Notes: generated by a model from the letters alone, not told the origin. A DNA stretch of 64,000 nucleotides from Paraburkholderia sacchari (GCF_000785435.2 NZ_JTDB02000006.1:1-64000); one strand, 5' to 3'; positions 25,864-35,486 are shown, numbered from the stretch's first letter. Program-made: numbers and translations.

Positions 25864-26751
25864 TTATTGGCCGGCGTCCCGCGCCAGCATCGATTGCAAA
25901 TGCGCATACATGCGCTCGGCGTCGGGCTCGTGGCCCGTGAAGAGCCGGAACGCATCCACGGCCTGGTAGACCGCCATCCCGCCGCCGCTCAAGACGCGGC
26001 AGCCGCGCGCCTCGGCCGCTTCGAGCAGCGCCGTGCGAATCGGGAAATAGACGATGTCGGCCACCCACAGGCGCGCATGCAGATACTCGGGGGGCAGCGG
26101 CAAGCCGGGCAGCTTCGCCATGCCGGTGGGCGTCGCGTGAATGAGGCCGGTGGCGCCTGCCAAGGTATGCTGCAAGTCGCTATCGTTGCCCGCGCTCACG
26201 CGCGCCGTGGGAAAGCGCGCCTGCAATTCGCCGGCAAGGGCCTGAGCGCGCGCGGCGTCCACATCGAACAGCGTGAGCGCGCGCGCGCCCATCTGCAGCG
26301 CGGCATGCGCGACCGCCGCGCCTGCCCCGCCCGCCCCCAGTTGCACGACCGCTTCGAGCGAGACGTCGGGCAGCCCGCGCTCGAACGCGGCGGCAAAGCC
26401 CGACCAGTCTGTGTTGTGGCCGATGCGCCTGCAATCGCGGAACAGCACGGTGTTCACCGCGCCCAGCGCGCGCGCATCGTCGGAGAGCTCGTCGAGCAGG
26501 GGAATCACGGCCTGCTTGCACGGATACGTGATGTTCAGACCGTCGAAGCCCATGCGCTGCGCCGCTTGCAGCAGTTCGGGCAGAGAGTCGACGGTGAGGC
26601 CGAGCGCGTCGAGATCGATACGCCGGTACACGGTGTTGAAGCCGAGCTCGCGCCCTTCCTTCTCATGCATCGCGGGCGTGAGCGAGCCGCCGATGCCTTG
26701 GCCGATCAGCCCGCAGAGAAACGAGCGCGGCTTGTTCGAATGCTCGCTCAT
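25864..26751 (-). CDS. Quinate/shikimate dehydrogenase (AroE/YdiB/QsuD family)
   Basis: 295-aa NAD(P)-dependent dehydrogenase that interconverts quinate and 3-dehydroquinate, or shikimate and 3-dehydroshikimate. The substrate site reads GIGGSLTPAMHEKEG, the form of catabolic quinate enzymes, rather than the anabolic AroE pattern with SPA. Catalytic Lys (NITYPCKQ) and Asp (HNTDWSGF) are present, as is the nucleotide loop GAGGAGAAVAH. It starts with an ATGA overlap at the end of aroQ. Genetic context argues for the catabolic role. Confidence 0.9.
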   Translation of the reverse strand: MSEHSNKPRSFLCGLIGQGIGGSLTPAMHEKEGRELGFNTVYRRIDLDALGLTVDSLPELLQAAQRMGFDGLNITYPCKQAVIPLLDELSDDARALGAVNTVLFRDCRRIGHNTDWSGFAAAFERGLPDVSLEAVVQLGAGGAGAAVAHAALQMGARALTLFDVDAARAQALAGELQARFPTARVSAGNDSDLQHTLAGATGLIHATPTGMAKLPGLPLPPEYLHARLWVADIVYFPIRTALLEAAEARGCRVLSGGGMAVYQAVDAFRLFTGHEPDAERMYAHLQSMLARDAGQ

Positions 26752-27227
26752 TTCGCCACCTTATTTGCCGCCGTGTTTGCCAACTTCGCTGCCAGTATCG
26801 CGGCCATGCGTTCGAGCGCGAGCACATAGCCCTGGGTGCCGCAACCGACGATGATCGCCTCGGCAATCGGCGAGACGAACGAATGGTGCCGGAACGCCTC
26901 GCGCTTGTGGACGTTCGAAATATGGACCTCGATCACCGGCTTGTCGATGGCGGAAAGCGCATCGGCAATCGCCACCGAGGTGTGCGTGTAGGCGGCGGGA
27001 TTGATGACGACGCCGTCGATGCGCGTGCGCGCCTCGTGCAGCCAGTCGATCAACTGATGCTCGGCGTTCGATTGGCGGAAGTCGATTTCGATATGAAGCC
27101 GCTCGGCGGCTTCGCGGCACAGGCGCGCCACGTCGTCCAGCGTTTCGGACCCATATATCGCGGGTTCCCGCGTTCCCAGAAGATTGAGGTTCGGCCCGTT
27201 CAGGACCAGTACCGACGGCAATAGCAT
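26748..27227 (-). CDS. aroQ: Type II 3-dehydroquinate dehydratase
   Basis: Converts 3-dehydroquinate to 3-dehydroshikimate. The 159-aa length is typical for the dodecameric type II enzyme. Key parts: NGPNLNLLGTREPAIYG with the catalytic Tyr, RQSNAEHQLIDWLH, NPAAYTHTSVAI and EVHISNVHKREAFRHHS with the catalytic His. The ATG at 27227 has GGAG upstream; the frame is open slightly further. It is first in the minus-strand unit aroQ-dehydrogenase-MFS-TetR and so probably serves quinate breakdown rather than aromatic amino acid synthesis. Confidence 0.95.
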   Translation of the reverse strand: MLLPSVLVLNGPNLNLLGTREPAIYGSETLDDVARLCREAAERLHIEIDFRQSNAEHQLIDWLHEARTRIDGVVINPAAYTHTSVAIADALSAIDKPVIEVHISNVHKREAFRHHSFVSPIAEAIIVGCGTQGYVLALERMAAILAAKLANTAANKVAK

Positions 27228-27385
27228 CAGGCGCTCCAGAATACACAACGACAACTTGAAAACCGCTTTACAACAACGCGGCTGGGCATTCGCTCCGCAC
27301 TACGGCAAATACGCTCACCCCACACATGGCCGCCAGTGTGCCCCGCTCATGCGTGCGGGTCACCCTGGGGTTTTCGAGAATTTGT

Positions 27386-27399
27386 ACTAACTAGTTAGT
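27386..27399. promoter_or_regulatory. Perfect 14-bp palindrome, candidate TetR operator
   Basis: ACTAACTAGTTAGT is a perfect palindrome in the AT-rich divergent promoter region (27228-27503) between aroQ (-) and the dehydroshikimate dehydratase gene (+). Its size and form suit a TetR-family dimer, and a TetR gene is part of the cluster. No second copy was noticed in the window. Confidence 0.6.
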
Positions 27400-27503
27400 T
27401 TTATTATCCTTGCATCTCCGGCGGCGCTTGCGGGTTCGACTTTGCCAGCACCGCCGTGTCGACCGGTTCACTGGTTATCGTTCATCCGCTGCCGCGCCAC
27501 GCC

Positions 27504-29456
27504 ATGTCCAAGCCGCTCCAAACTCCCGCCCTCGCCCCGCTGTGCCGCTCGATCGCAACCGTTTCGGTCAGCGGCACGCTTGCGGAAAAGCTCGCCGCCA
27601 TCAGCGACGCGGGCTTCACGGGCGTGGAGATCTTCGAAAACGACCTGCTTTATTTCGAAGGCTCGCCCTCCGACGTGCGCCGAATGGCCGCCGATCTCGG
27701 GCTTGCGATCGTGCTGTATCAGCCGTTTCGCGACTTCGAGGGCGTGAGCCCTGAACGCCTCGCGCGCAATCTGGAGCGCGTGAAGCGCAAGTTCGACGTG
27801 ATGCACGAACTGGGCACGGAGCGGCTGCTGGTGTGCAGCAGCGTCTCGCCCGACACGATCGACGACGACGCGCTCGCCATCGAGCAACTCGGCCAGTTCG
27901 CGCAGGCCGCCGCGCAGGCAGGCGTGGTGACGTGTTACGAAGCGCTGGCCTGGGGCCGCCACGTGCGCACGTATCGCCATGCGTGGCAGCTCGTAAACGC
28001 CGTGAATCATCCGAATCTCACGCTTGCGCTCGACAGCTTCCACACGCTCTCGCTCGACGACACACCCGATGCCATCGCTACGATTCCCGGCGAGCGCATC
28101 GGCTTCGTGCAGATCGCCGACGCGCCGAAGATGAATATGGACGTGCTCGAATGGAGCCGCCATTACCGCTGCTTTCCGGGCCAGGGCGATTTCGCGCTCG
28201 CGAACTTCACGGCGCAGGTGGTGAAGAGCGGCTATACAGGCCCGCTCTCGCTGGAAATCTTCAACGACGGCTTTCGTGGCGCGCCGCCTGCGGCCACGGC
28301 AGCGGACGGCCATCGCTCGCTGCTGCTGCTCGAAGAGCTCACGCGCGAAGCGCTGGGTAGCGCGGACCAAGCCGCGCCGCTCTACCACCCGAGCGCGCCG
28401 CCGGCGCATGCGGGATGGCAATTCCTCGAGTTCGCCGTGGACGATGCCGCACGCCAGCGCGTGGCCGACTGGCTCGAAAAACTCCATTTCCGCCGCGCGG
28501 GGCAGCATCGATCGAAGGACGTGACGCTTTATCGGCATGGCTCGGCGGCCATCGTGCTGAACGCCGAACCCGATTCGTTCGCCGACGCGTTTTTCCAGCG
28601 CCACGGGCTTTCGCTGTGTGCCTCCGCATTGCGCGTAGACGACGCGCGCCTCGCGCTCGAACGCGCGGCGGGTTTTGGCTATCAACCGTTTTCGGGCCGC
28701 GTCGGTCCTAACGAGCGTGTGGTGCCGGCCGTGCAGGCGCCGGACGGAAGTCTTAACTATTTCGTTAACGAGCAGCCGGGACAGCCGACGCTTTTCGAAG
28801 CCGACTTCGTCCTCACCGATGTGGACGGTCCCACGGAGGTCGGCCCCATCATCGGCATCGATCATGTGAGCCTTTCGCTGCCGGCCGGTTCGTTCGATGC
28901 GTGGGTGCTGTTCCTGAAAGCGGTGTTCGGCCTGCAGGCGAGCGCCGCTGTCCTGCTGCCCGATCCGTATGGCCTCGTGCGCAGCCGCGCGCTGTTCAGC
29001 GCGGACCGTGGCTTGCGCATGGTGCTCAACGCCTCGGTCGATCCGCACACCGCGACTGCCGAGACCGTGCGCGCCTATCACGGCACCGGCCTGAACCACG
29101 TGGCATTCAGCACTGCCGATATCTTCCGCGCGGTGACGGAGTTCGAAGCGGCGGGCGTGCCATTGCTGCGCGTGCCTGCGAACTACTACGACGATCTGGA
29201 CGCGCGCCACGCACTGCCCGCCGAATTCCTCGATGCGCTGCGCCAGCACAACCTCCTGTACGACCGCGACGAGCAAGGCGGCGAGTTCCTGCACGCCTAC
29301 ACCGAAACGCTCGATCAGCGCTTCTTTCTGGAACTGGTGGAGCGGCGCGGCGGCTATGACGGCTACGGCGCGCCGAACGCCGCGGTGCGCCTCGCCGCGC
29401 AAGCCCGCCAGCGCTCGCGCCCGGCGGGTCAAGACGGCATTGCAAATAATAAATAA
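27504..29456 (+). CDS. 3-dehydroshikimate dehydratase fused to an HPPD-like domain (QuiC1/QsuB type)
   Basis: Converts 3-dehydroshikimate to protocatechuate, the entry to ring cleavage. The 650-aa protein has an N-terminal xylose-isomerase-like TIM barrel (about 1-290; GFTGVEIFENDLLYFEG, ALDSFHTLSLDD, GFVQIADAPKMNMDVLEW, SLEIFNDGFRG supply metal ligands) and a C-terminal 4-hydroxyphenylpyruvate-dioxygenase-like VOC region (about 315-640; GIDHVSLSLPAGSFDAW). Fusions of this kind are known for QsuB and QuiC1. It is often annotated only as a bifunctional isomerase/dioxygenase. No strong RBS was seen; an upstream in-frame GTG (27456) is an alternative start. Confidence 0.9.
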   Translation: MSKPLQTPALAPLCRSIATVSVSGTLAEKLAAISDAGFTGVEIFENDLLYFEGSPSDVRRMAADLGLAIVLYQPFRDFEGVSPERLARNLERVKRKFDVMHELGTERLLVCSSVSPDTIDDDALAIEQLGQFAQAAAQAGVVTCYEALAWGRHVRTYRHAWQLVNAVNHPNLTLALDSFHTLSLDDTPDAIATIPGERIGFVQIADAPKMNMDVLEWSRHYRCFPGQGDFALANFTAQVVKSGYTGPLSLEIFNDGFRGAPPAATAADGHRSLLLLEELTREALGSADQAAPLYHPSAPPAHAGWQFLEFAVDDAARQRVADWLEKLHFRRAGQHRSKDVTLYRHGSAAIVLNAEPDSFADAFFQRHGLSLCASALRVDDARLALERAAGFGYQPFSGRVGPNERVVPAVQAPDGSLNYFVNEQPGQPTLFEADFVLTDVDGPTEVGPIIGIDHVSLSLPAGSFDAWVLFLKAVFGLQASAAVLLPDPYGLVRSRALFSADRGLRMVLNASVDPHTATAETVRAYHGTGLNHVAFSTADIFRAVTEFEAAGVPLLRVPANYYDDLDARHALPAEFLDALRQHNLLYDRDEQGGEFLHAYTETLDQRFFLELVERRGGYDGYGAPNAAVRLAAQARQRSRPAGQDGIANNK

Positions 29457-29494
29457 GCAATCCTGCTTTTATTGATTATCGGAGATCTACAACG

Positions 29495-30673
29495 ATGAAG
29501 AAGACTGGCTTCGGCCCGGGGATTTTCCTGGCCGCAGGCGCGGCACTGATTACGAGCCCCGCATTCGCACAATCCAGCGTCACGCTGTATGGCGCAATCG
29601 ACGACGCGATTACTTACGTCAACAACCAGAACGGTCACTCGAATGTGTATCTGCGCCAGGGCAACCTCTATGCCTCGAAGTTCGGCCTGCAAGGCAAGGA
29701 GGATCTGGGCGGCGGCACACTCGCGATCTTCGATCTTCAGAACGGCTTCGATCCGAACAGCGGCGCGCTCCAGACCAACGGCCTGATTTTCAACCGCCAG
29801 GCGTATGTGGGATTGCAGAACCGCAGCGCGGGCCAACTCACGCTCGGCCGCCAATACACGCCCTACTATCAGTTCGTGGGACCGCTCACGGGCAGTAGCT
29901 GGCTCACGGGCGCAACCGGCGCGCACCCCGGCGATATCGACGGACTCGATACCACCGTGCGCATCAATAACTCGGCGGTTTATACCTCGCCCACCTGGTA
30001 CGGCGTGCAGGCAAGCGCAATGTATGCGTTCGGCGGAATTGCGGGCAGTACGGGCAAGGGCCAGACATGGAGCGCGGCGCTGCGCTACACGAATGGCCCG
30101 GTCTCGCTTGGCGCGGGCTATCTGCGCATGGACAACGCAGCAATCACGGGCGGCTTCGACAGCGCGTCGACAGCAAGCTTCGGCAAATCGTCGCTGAACA
30201 CCGGCTATGTTTCGGCGCGCGCGGTTCAGCACGTGGCCGTGGCCGGCGACTATACGATCGGCAATCTGATGTTGGGGGCGTCGTATTCCAACGTCGAATA
30301 CCTCGCGGGCGGCAAGTCGCTGTTCGGCTCCACAGCCGTCTTCAACACGTGGGCCGCGCTCGCCACCTGGCGCTTCACGCCCGCGTTCGACGTGGGCGGC
30401 GGTTATGCGTACACGCTGGCCTCGAAGGCCAACGGCATCAACGACGCCGCGCGCTATCAACAGATCTCGCTCAAGGAGACGTATCACCTTTCAAAGCGCA
30501 CCTCGCTTTACGCGCTGCAGGGCTATCAACACGCGAGCGGACAAACGCTGGGCGTACACGGCGCGAGCGACATCGTCAACGCGAGCCCTTCCGTGGGCGA
30601 TTCGCAAAACAGCACGCCGTCGAGCACGCATTCGCAGTTCGTCGGCATGGCGGGCATTGCGATGTTGTTCTAA
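29495..30673 (+). CDS. Outer-membrane porin, Gram-negative general type
   Basis: 392-aa trimeric beta-barrel porin of the Burkholderia/Neisseria type. It has a signal peptide ending SPAFA, first strand SSVTLYGAIDDAITYV, the motifs KFGLQGKEDLGGG and FNRQAYVGLQN, and a terminal Phe (GMAGIAMLF) as the assembly signal. It begins 38 bp after the dehydroshikimate dehydratase gene on the same strand, so it may be a substrate-specific pore for quinate or shikimate; that is inferred from position. Confidence 0.93.
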   Translation: MKKTGFGPGIFLAAGAALITSPAFAQSSVTLYGAIDDAITYVNNQNGHSNVYLRQGNLYASKFGLQGKEDLGGGTLAIFDLQNGFDPNSGALQTNGLIFNRQAYVGLQNRSAGQLTLGRQYTPYYQFVGPLTGSSWLTGATGAHPGDIDGLDTTVRINNSAVYTSPTWYGVQASAMYAFGGIAGSTGKGQTWSAALRYTNGPVSLGAGYLRMDNAAITGGFDSASTASFGKSSLNTGYVSARAVQHVAVAGDYTIGNLMLGASYSNVEYLAGGKSLFGSTAVFNTWAALATWRFTPAFDVGGGYAYTLASKANGINDAARYQQISLKETYHLSKRTSLYALQGYQHASGQTLGVHGASDIVNASPSVGDSQNSTPSSTHSQFVGMAGIAMLF

Positions 30674-30681
30674 CGGGCCGC

Positions 30682-30716
30682 GCAGGTCGGGCCGTGCAGG
30701 GTGCGGCCCGACCTGC
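30682..30716 (+). terminator. Stem-loop after the quinate-cluster porin
   Basis: A perfect 13-bp stem (30682-30694 and 30704-30716) with a 9-nt loop, just after the porin stop codon. The remaining 272 bp up to the phosphate transporter gene show nothing else recognisable. Confidence 0.7.
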
Positions 30717-30988
30717 ATCTATACGTGCCAATACGCGTCAATGCGACGCAACTGCCCGCACACCCGCATCACACGGGCGTCTGTGCACCGCAGCAGGGCG
30801 CAACGGTGTCATTCCGGCTCCGGTGATCGAATCAATATGAGACACTGGCGCGTCTCGATCGAGCCGCCCCGGTTCTGGCGCGCTTGACGCGTCCGCCACC
30901 ATCGGCGCCGTCGGTTCGCGGCGTCATCGCACATGGGGTTTACACGGCTGCGCGCGAGGCTCTTGAGCCCAACCCTCAGCGCACATTC

Positions 30989-32611
30989 ATGCCGGACGTT
31001 CCCCTATCCCAGGCGGGCCAGCCGAGCCAACCCAGCCAGCCGCGCGCCATGCAGCCGCGCCGCCGCGGTCTTGCCGCCGCGCTCTTCTTCCTCGTCATCG
31101 CGGCCGGCGCGCTCTATGTTATCGATCATCTCGTCGTCGACCTGAGCGCGGTGCAAGGCAGTTCCGCGCTGCCATTCGTTCTGCTCGGCCTCGCGCTCGT
31201 CATCGCACTCGGCTTCGAGTTTGTGAACGGCTTTCACGACACCGCCAACGCCGTCGCCACAGTCATCTACACGAATTCACTCGAACCGCATACCGCCGTG
31301 ATCTGGTCGGGCGCATGGAATTTTCTCGGCGTGCTCGTATCGAGCGGCGCGGTCGCGTTCGGCATCCTGCAACTGCTGCCCGTCGAATTGATCCTCCAGG
31401 TGGGTAGCCACGCGGGCTTTGCGATGGTGTTCGCACTCTTGATCGCGGCCATCCTCTGGAATCTCGGCACCTGGTACTTTGGGTTGCCCTCCTCGAGCTC
31501 ACATGCACTCGTGGGCTCGATCATCGGCGTGGGCATCATGAACCAGTGGATCAGCGGCCCCTCGGGCACTTCCGGCGTCGACTGGACTCAGGCGCTGGGC
31601 GTGGGCAAGGCGCTGCTGTTTTCGCCCGTGGTGGGCTTCCTGCTCTCCGCGTTCGTGCTGTTTGCATTGAAGCTTCTCGTGGTGGCGCCGCGCCTTTATC
31701 GCGAGCCGCCGGCGAACGAGAGGCCGCCGCTCTGGATCCGCGCGCTGCTGATCCTCACCTGCACGGGCGTCTCGTTCGCGCACGGCTCCAACGACGGGCA
31801 GAAAGGCATGGGCCTCATCATGCTGATCCTGATCGGCGTGGTGCCCACGGCCTATGCGCTCAACAAGGCCGTCACGCCCGAGCAGACCGTGACCTTCGTG
31901 GCCGCCGCGCGCGCGACTTCGGCCACGCTCGCGCGCTACGTGCCTGAGGAATCACTCCAGGCGCTGCCCGAGAATCCGCGCGCGGAAGTCGAAGCCTACG
32001 TGAGCACTCACCGCCTGAGCCCCGCCACGCTGCCCGCGCTGCGCGCGCTCACCGACACCATCGGCGACCAGGTGAGCCTCTCGGGTTCGATGGCGCAGGT
32101 GCCGCAGGCAATCGTCGACAACGTGCGCAACAATATGTATGTCGCTTCCGAAGCCATCCGGCTGATGGACAAAGCACACGCGCCCGCCTTCTCGGCCGCC
32201 GACGCAGCCACGCTGGACGCCTTCCGCAAGCAGATGGACCACGCCACCAAGTTCATCCCCACCTGGGTCAAGGTGGCGGTGGCCATCGCGCTCGGGCTGG
32301 GGACGATGGTGGGCTGGAAGCGCGTGGTCGTGACCGTGGGCGAAAAAATCGGCAAGCAGCATCTGACCTACGGGCAAGGCGCTTCCGCCGAGGCCGTGGC
32401 CATGCTGACCATCGGCATGGCCGACGCTTACGGCCTGCCTGTTTCGACCACGCACGTGCTCGCTTCCGGCGTCGCCGGCACGATGGCCGCCAATGGCTCG
32501 GGCCTGCAATGGGGGACCGTGCGCAATCTCGCGCTCGCGTGGCTGCTTACACTGCCCGCGTCGATTGCGCTATCCGCGCTGCTCTATTGGGTGTTCCGTC
32601 AATTCTTCTGA
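30989..32611 (+). CDS. pit: Inorganic phosphate transporter, Pit family
   Basis: 540-aa inner-membrane low-affinity phosphate (metal-phosphate) symporter. The two inverted family motifs are visible: FVNGFHDTANAVATVIYTN near the N-terminus and FAHGSNDGQKGMGLIM in the middle. About ten helices flank a hydrophilic loop of about 110 residues (ATSATLARYVPEE onward). The C-terminal half carries DAYGLPVSTTHVLASGVAG. The frame is open 35 codons upstream, but the ATG at 30989 gives the usual short Pro/Gln-rich N-terminus. It is convergent with a J-domain gene 26 bp away. Confidence 0.92.
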   Translation: MPDVPLSQAGQPSQPSQPRAMQPRRRGLAAALFFLVIAAGALYVIDHLVVDLSAVQGSSALPFVLLGLALVIALGFEFVNGFHDTANAVATVIYTNSLEPHTAVIWSGAWNFLGVLVSSGAVAFGILQLLPVELILQVGSHAGFAMVFALLIAAILWNLGTWYFGLPSSSSHALVGSIIGVGIMNQWISGPSGTSGVDWTQALGVGKALLFSPVVGFLLSAFVLFALKLLVVAPRLYREPPANERPPLWIRALLILTCTGVSFAHGSNDGQKGMGLIMLILIGVVPTAYALNKAVTPEQTVTFVAAARATSATLARYVPEESLQALPENPRAEVEAYVSTHRLSPATLPALRALTDTIGDQVSLSGSMAQVPQAIVDNVRNNMYVASEAIRLMDKAHAPAFSAADAATLDAFRKQMDHATKFIPTWVKVAVAIALGLGTMVGWKRVVVTVGEKIGKQHLTYGQGASAEAVAMLTIGMADAYGLPVSTTHVLASGVAGTMAANGSGLQWGTVRNLALAWLLTLPASIALSALLYWVFRQFF

Positions 32612-32636
32612 ACAAAGCGGGCTGCACGCGCAACGC

Positions 32637-33836
32637 TCATAGCCGCGCGGCGAGATCCATTTCGATTCGTCTGCGCAAATCACGCACGACCTTCGCCGCC
32701 GGCAGGAGCCACCACGCGGGCGCCTGCACCCCGAAGCCCCAGGCAATGCGCGTCTCGCCCGCACTCACGGCGTGGGCGCGACAGAGGAAGATCACGGCCT
32801 GGTGCGCTTCACCCTCGCCTTGGCCTGGCCGCACCGTGGAATAGCGCAGGACCGCGCGCAGTTCGAAGCCCGCGTCGCCGGGCAGTTGCTTGAACGTCTC
32901 GATGCTCCATTCCGCGCCGTGCCGGCCCGTGCCGCGCAGCGCGGCGCTCACGCGCAGCCACGTTTCATGCGCGGGCAGCGGCATGCCATGCTCGCGCCCG
33001 GCGCGATCGGCGCGGTAGAACGTCCGCTGCGCCCACGCATAACCGCCTGCCAGCACCACGCCCACTGCAATCAGAAGCCCTTGCAGCGTTTCGCCGAGCC
33101 AGTGCCACGAACCGGCCGTGTCGAATACGCTGAAGACGATCTTGTGCGCCACCACAAAAATGACGATGCACATCACGACGATGCCGCTCAACGTCATCAG
33201 CCAGCCGCGCGCGGGGTCGTCGAAACGCGAGTACAAGAAATCGCGTATGGGATGCCGTTCGGGCAGCGCGAGGTCCGCGCCATGATGGTTTGCGTTGCTT
33301 CCGTTGCTCCTGTTCCCATTCGCGGGACTGGCGGGACCGGCCGCCTCTGCCTGCTCGCGCCGCTCGGCGGCGCTCGCGCGCTCGTGCGTGGCTTCCTCGC
33401 GCAGGCGCACGAGTTCGACGATCAGCCGTTCGCGCTCGGTCTGCATGCGCGCGAACTCTGCCAGGCCTCGCAGTTTTGCGCTTTGCAGCGCGTCGAGTTC
33501 GCTGCGCAGCCGCTCGCAATTCAACTGGAGTTCGCGCACCTGCTCGCGCACGCGGGCGAGATGCGCGTCGCTCTGTGCCACGCGGCTCGCGGGCGCTTCG
33601 TCGTGCACCGACCAGTACGCTTCCAGCACCTCCCGCGCTTCCTTGATCTTCTTGAACTGCTCGGACGCCCAGTGCAGCGACGCGGGGCTCGGATGCCGCC
33701 ATTTGTCCGGATGAAAGATCTGCGCAAGCTGCCGGTAGTTGTGCTTGATATCGGCCGCGCTGGCACCGGGCTCGAGATCGAGCCGGTAATAGAGGCGGTC
33801 GTAGTCTTCTCGGTTCCGAGGGTCTGAGGCGGGCAT
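32637..33836 (-). CDS. Membrane-anchored J-domain protein
   Basis: 399-aa protein with an N-terminal DnaJ domain (about 11-78) carrying the HPD triad (H42-P43-D44 in IFHPDKWRH), so it should stimulate an Hsp70 ATPase. A charged coiled coil (about 93-165), a Gly/Asn-rich hinge and two membrane helices (about 212-236 and 252-269) follow, then a soluble C-terminal domain of about 125 residues that I do not recognise. There is no zinc-finger or substrate domain of classical DnaJ. It may recruit DnaK to the inner membrane. The RBS is weak. Confidence 0.8.
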   Translation of the reverse strand: MPASDPRNREDYDRLYYRLDLEPGASAADIKHNYRQLAQIFHPDKWRHPSPASLHWASEQFKKIKEAREVLEAYWSVHDEAPASRVAQSDAHLARVREQVRELQLNCERLRSELDALQSAKLRGLAEFARMQTERERLIVELVRLREEATHERASAAERREQAEAAGPASPANGNRSNGSNANHHGADLALPERHPIRDFLYSRFDDPARGWLMTLSGIVVMCIVIFVVAHKIVFSVFDTAGSWHWLGETLQGLLIAVGVVLAGGYAWAQRTFYRADRAGREHGMPLPAHETWLRVSAALRGTGRHGAEWSIETFKQLPGDAGFELRAVLRYSTVRPGQGEGEAHQAVIFLCRAHAVSAGETRIAWGFGVQAPAWWLLPAAKVVRDLRRRIEMDLAARL

Positions 33837-34388
33837 GACCGGAGTGTCGATTCCGTGAGTAGTTTTAGTCGCTGGGTCGAATCAAGACGCGTTCGTGGCG
33901 GCGCTATTGGAAAGTTATAACACGCGAGCGCCCGCGGCAAGAATCGCAGCGGATGCGTTCAACCTCGGCGCGAGCGCATGCAAGTCGCTGCGCAAGACCG
34001 CAGGATCGCAGGATCGCCGTCGCTGGTAGTTGCGGCAAGGTCCGTCAAAATACTTTGGCCTCCTGATCTTTCGACAAGCAGTCGAGTTGTCGAACAGATA
34101 GACCCGCCAGCCGCCGAGAAATGCCTCGTTGAGCAGATTCGCGCCCCGGTGAAAGCCGATACGCGCCAATCGTGCACTCACCGCGCGCGCAGCACGCCGT
34201 GGCCCGTACGCACGTCCACTGGCCAGTAATTGGCGGCATCCGGCATCAACCAATGTTGCAGCACTGCGACACGGCGTCAAATTTGTTGCAGAAATATGAA
34301 CAATTCGCAATATTATTGCCCCGTCGCGCGCGGGACGCCCCACCCGCCTTGCGTGCGATGCAGCCCAAACGACTAAAACAGAGAACAC
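33837..34388 (+). promoter_or_regulatory. 552-bp intergenic region with likely porin promoter
   Basis: No convincing gene on either strand. The porin-proximal part is AT-rich; TTGCAG (34286-34291) and TATTAT (34311-34316) could be -35 and -10 elements, though the 19-bp spacing is long, with AATATT at 17 bp as an alternative. The 5' leader would be about 65 nt. The rest shows nothing recognised. Confidence 0.4.
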
Positions 34389-35486
34389 ATGAAGAAGACC
34401 ACCGCAGCGCTCGGCGCCGCCATGCTCGCGATTTCCGCGCAATCCGCCTTCGCACAAAATTCGGTCACGCTGTACGGCATCGTCGACACCAGCGTGCGCT
34501 ACCTGACCAACGCCAACGCCACCAACGACAGCCAGGTGCAAATGGGCGTCGGCCCGGTCACCGGCAGCCGTTGGGGCCTGAAGGGCTCTGAAGACCTCGG
34601 CGGCGGCCTCTCGACGGTGTTCCGCCTCGAAAGCGGCTTCAACCTGTGGAACGGCCAGATGGCCAGCCAGAACACGCTGTTCAACCGGATGGCGTACGTC
34701 GGCCTGCAGCACAACCAGTACGGCGCGCTCACGTTCGGCCGCCAGAACACGCCGCTGTTCGACCAGCTCGGCAACGTGTACGACCCGCTGACCGTCGGCA
34801 ACTTCGACCAGGACGGCTGGCTGCCGGGCGCGCTCGGCTACGGCCTGCGCCAGAACAACTCGGTCAAGTACGACGGCCACTTCGGCGGCCTCGAACTCGA
34901 AGGCATGTACAGCTTCGGCGGCGTGCCGGGCAGCACCGGCGCGAACAACATGTACGGCTTCACCGCGGCGTACACCTACGGCCCGGCCTCGCTCGACGTC
35001 GGCTACCAGCAGAACAGCGACCTGCACAACAACAAGTACCGCGTGGTCAACGTGAGCGGCGTCTACCAGATCGGCCCCGTCAAGGCGCTGGCCGGCTGGT
35101 TGTGGGGCCAGGACAATACCGGTTTCGTCGACTTGTACATGGCCTCGGCCAACTCGCCGGCGGCCAGCTTCGCGGCACCCGTGGCGAAGACCAACCGCAT
35201 CGACAACGGCCTCTACGCCGGCGCCGTGTGGCAGATCACTGCGCCGCTCACGCTGACGGCCGCGTACTACTACGACCACGCCAGCAACGCGCTGAACGCG
35301 GACGGCGCGACCTTGAGCACCGGCATTCGCTACACGGCCGTCGTGCTGGCCGAATACGCGCTCTCGAAGCGCACGCAGATCTACGGCACGGTCGACTACG
35401 CACACGGCTCGGGCGCGGCGAAGGCCGACTTCCCTGGCCGCAACAACCAGACCGGTGTGGCAGCCGGCATGCGCCACATCTTCTGA
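34389..35486 (+). CDS. Major outer-membrane porin
   Basis: 365-aa general porin. Signal peptide MKKTTAALGAAMLAISAQSAFA, first strand NSVTLYGIVDTSVRYL, typical SRWGLKGSEDLGGGLSTVF and NRMAYVGLQHNQYG, and terminal Phe in AAGMRHIF. Codon choice is extremely biased (GGC, AAC, CTC and GTC almost exclusively), which suggests very high expression, as for the main Burkholderia porin. It stands alone between a long leader region and ilvD. Confidence 0.95.
   Translation: MKKTTAALGAAMLAISAQSAFAQNSVTLYGIVDTSVRYLTNANATNDSQVQMGVGPVTGSRWGLKGSEDLGGGLSTVFRLESGFNLWNGQMASQNTLFNRMAYVGLQHNQYGALTFGRQNTPLFDQLGNVYDPLTVGNFDQDGWLPGALGYGLRQNNSVKYDGHFGGLELEGMYSFGGVPGSTGANNMYGFTAAYTYGPASLDVGYQQNSDLHNNKYRVVNVSGVYQIGPVKALAGWLWGQDNTGFVDLYMASANSPAASFAAPVAKTNRIDNGLYAGAVWQITAPLTLTAAYYYDHASNALNADGATLSTGIRYTAVVLAEYALSKRTQIYGTVDYAHGSGAAKADFPGRNNQTGVAAGMRHIF

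Noticed and set aside
27504..29456. A 4-hydroxyphenylpyruvate dioxygenase of tyrosine breakdown
   Set aside because: The HPPD-like part is only the C-terminal half of a QsuB/QuiC1-type fusion, and all neighbours belong to quinate/shikimate catabolism.
33837..34388. A gene in the region upstream of the major porin
   Set aside because: The only frames are short, without RBS or family features, and on opposite strands; it is read as promoter and leader.
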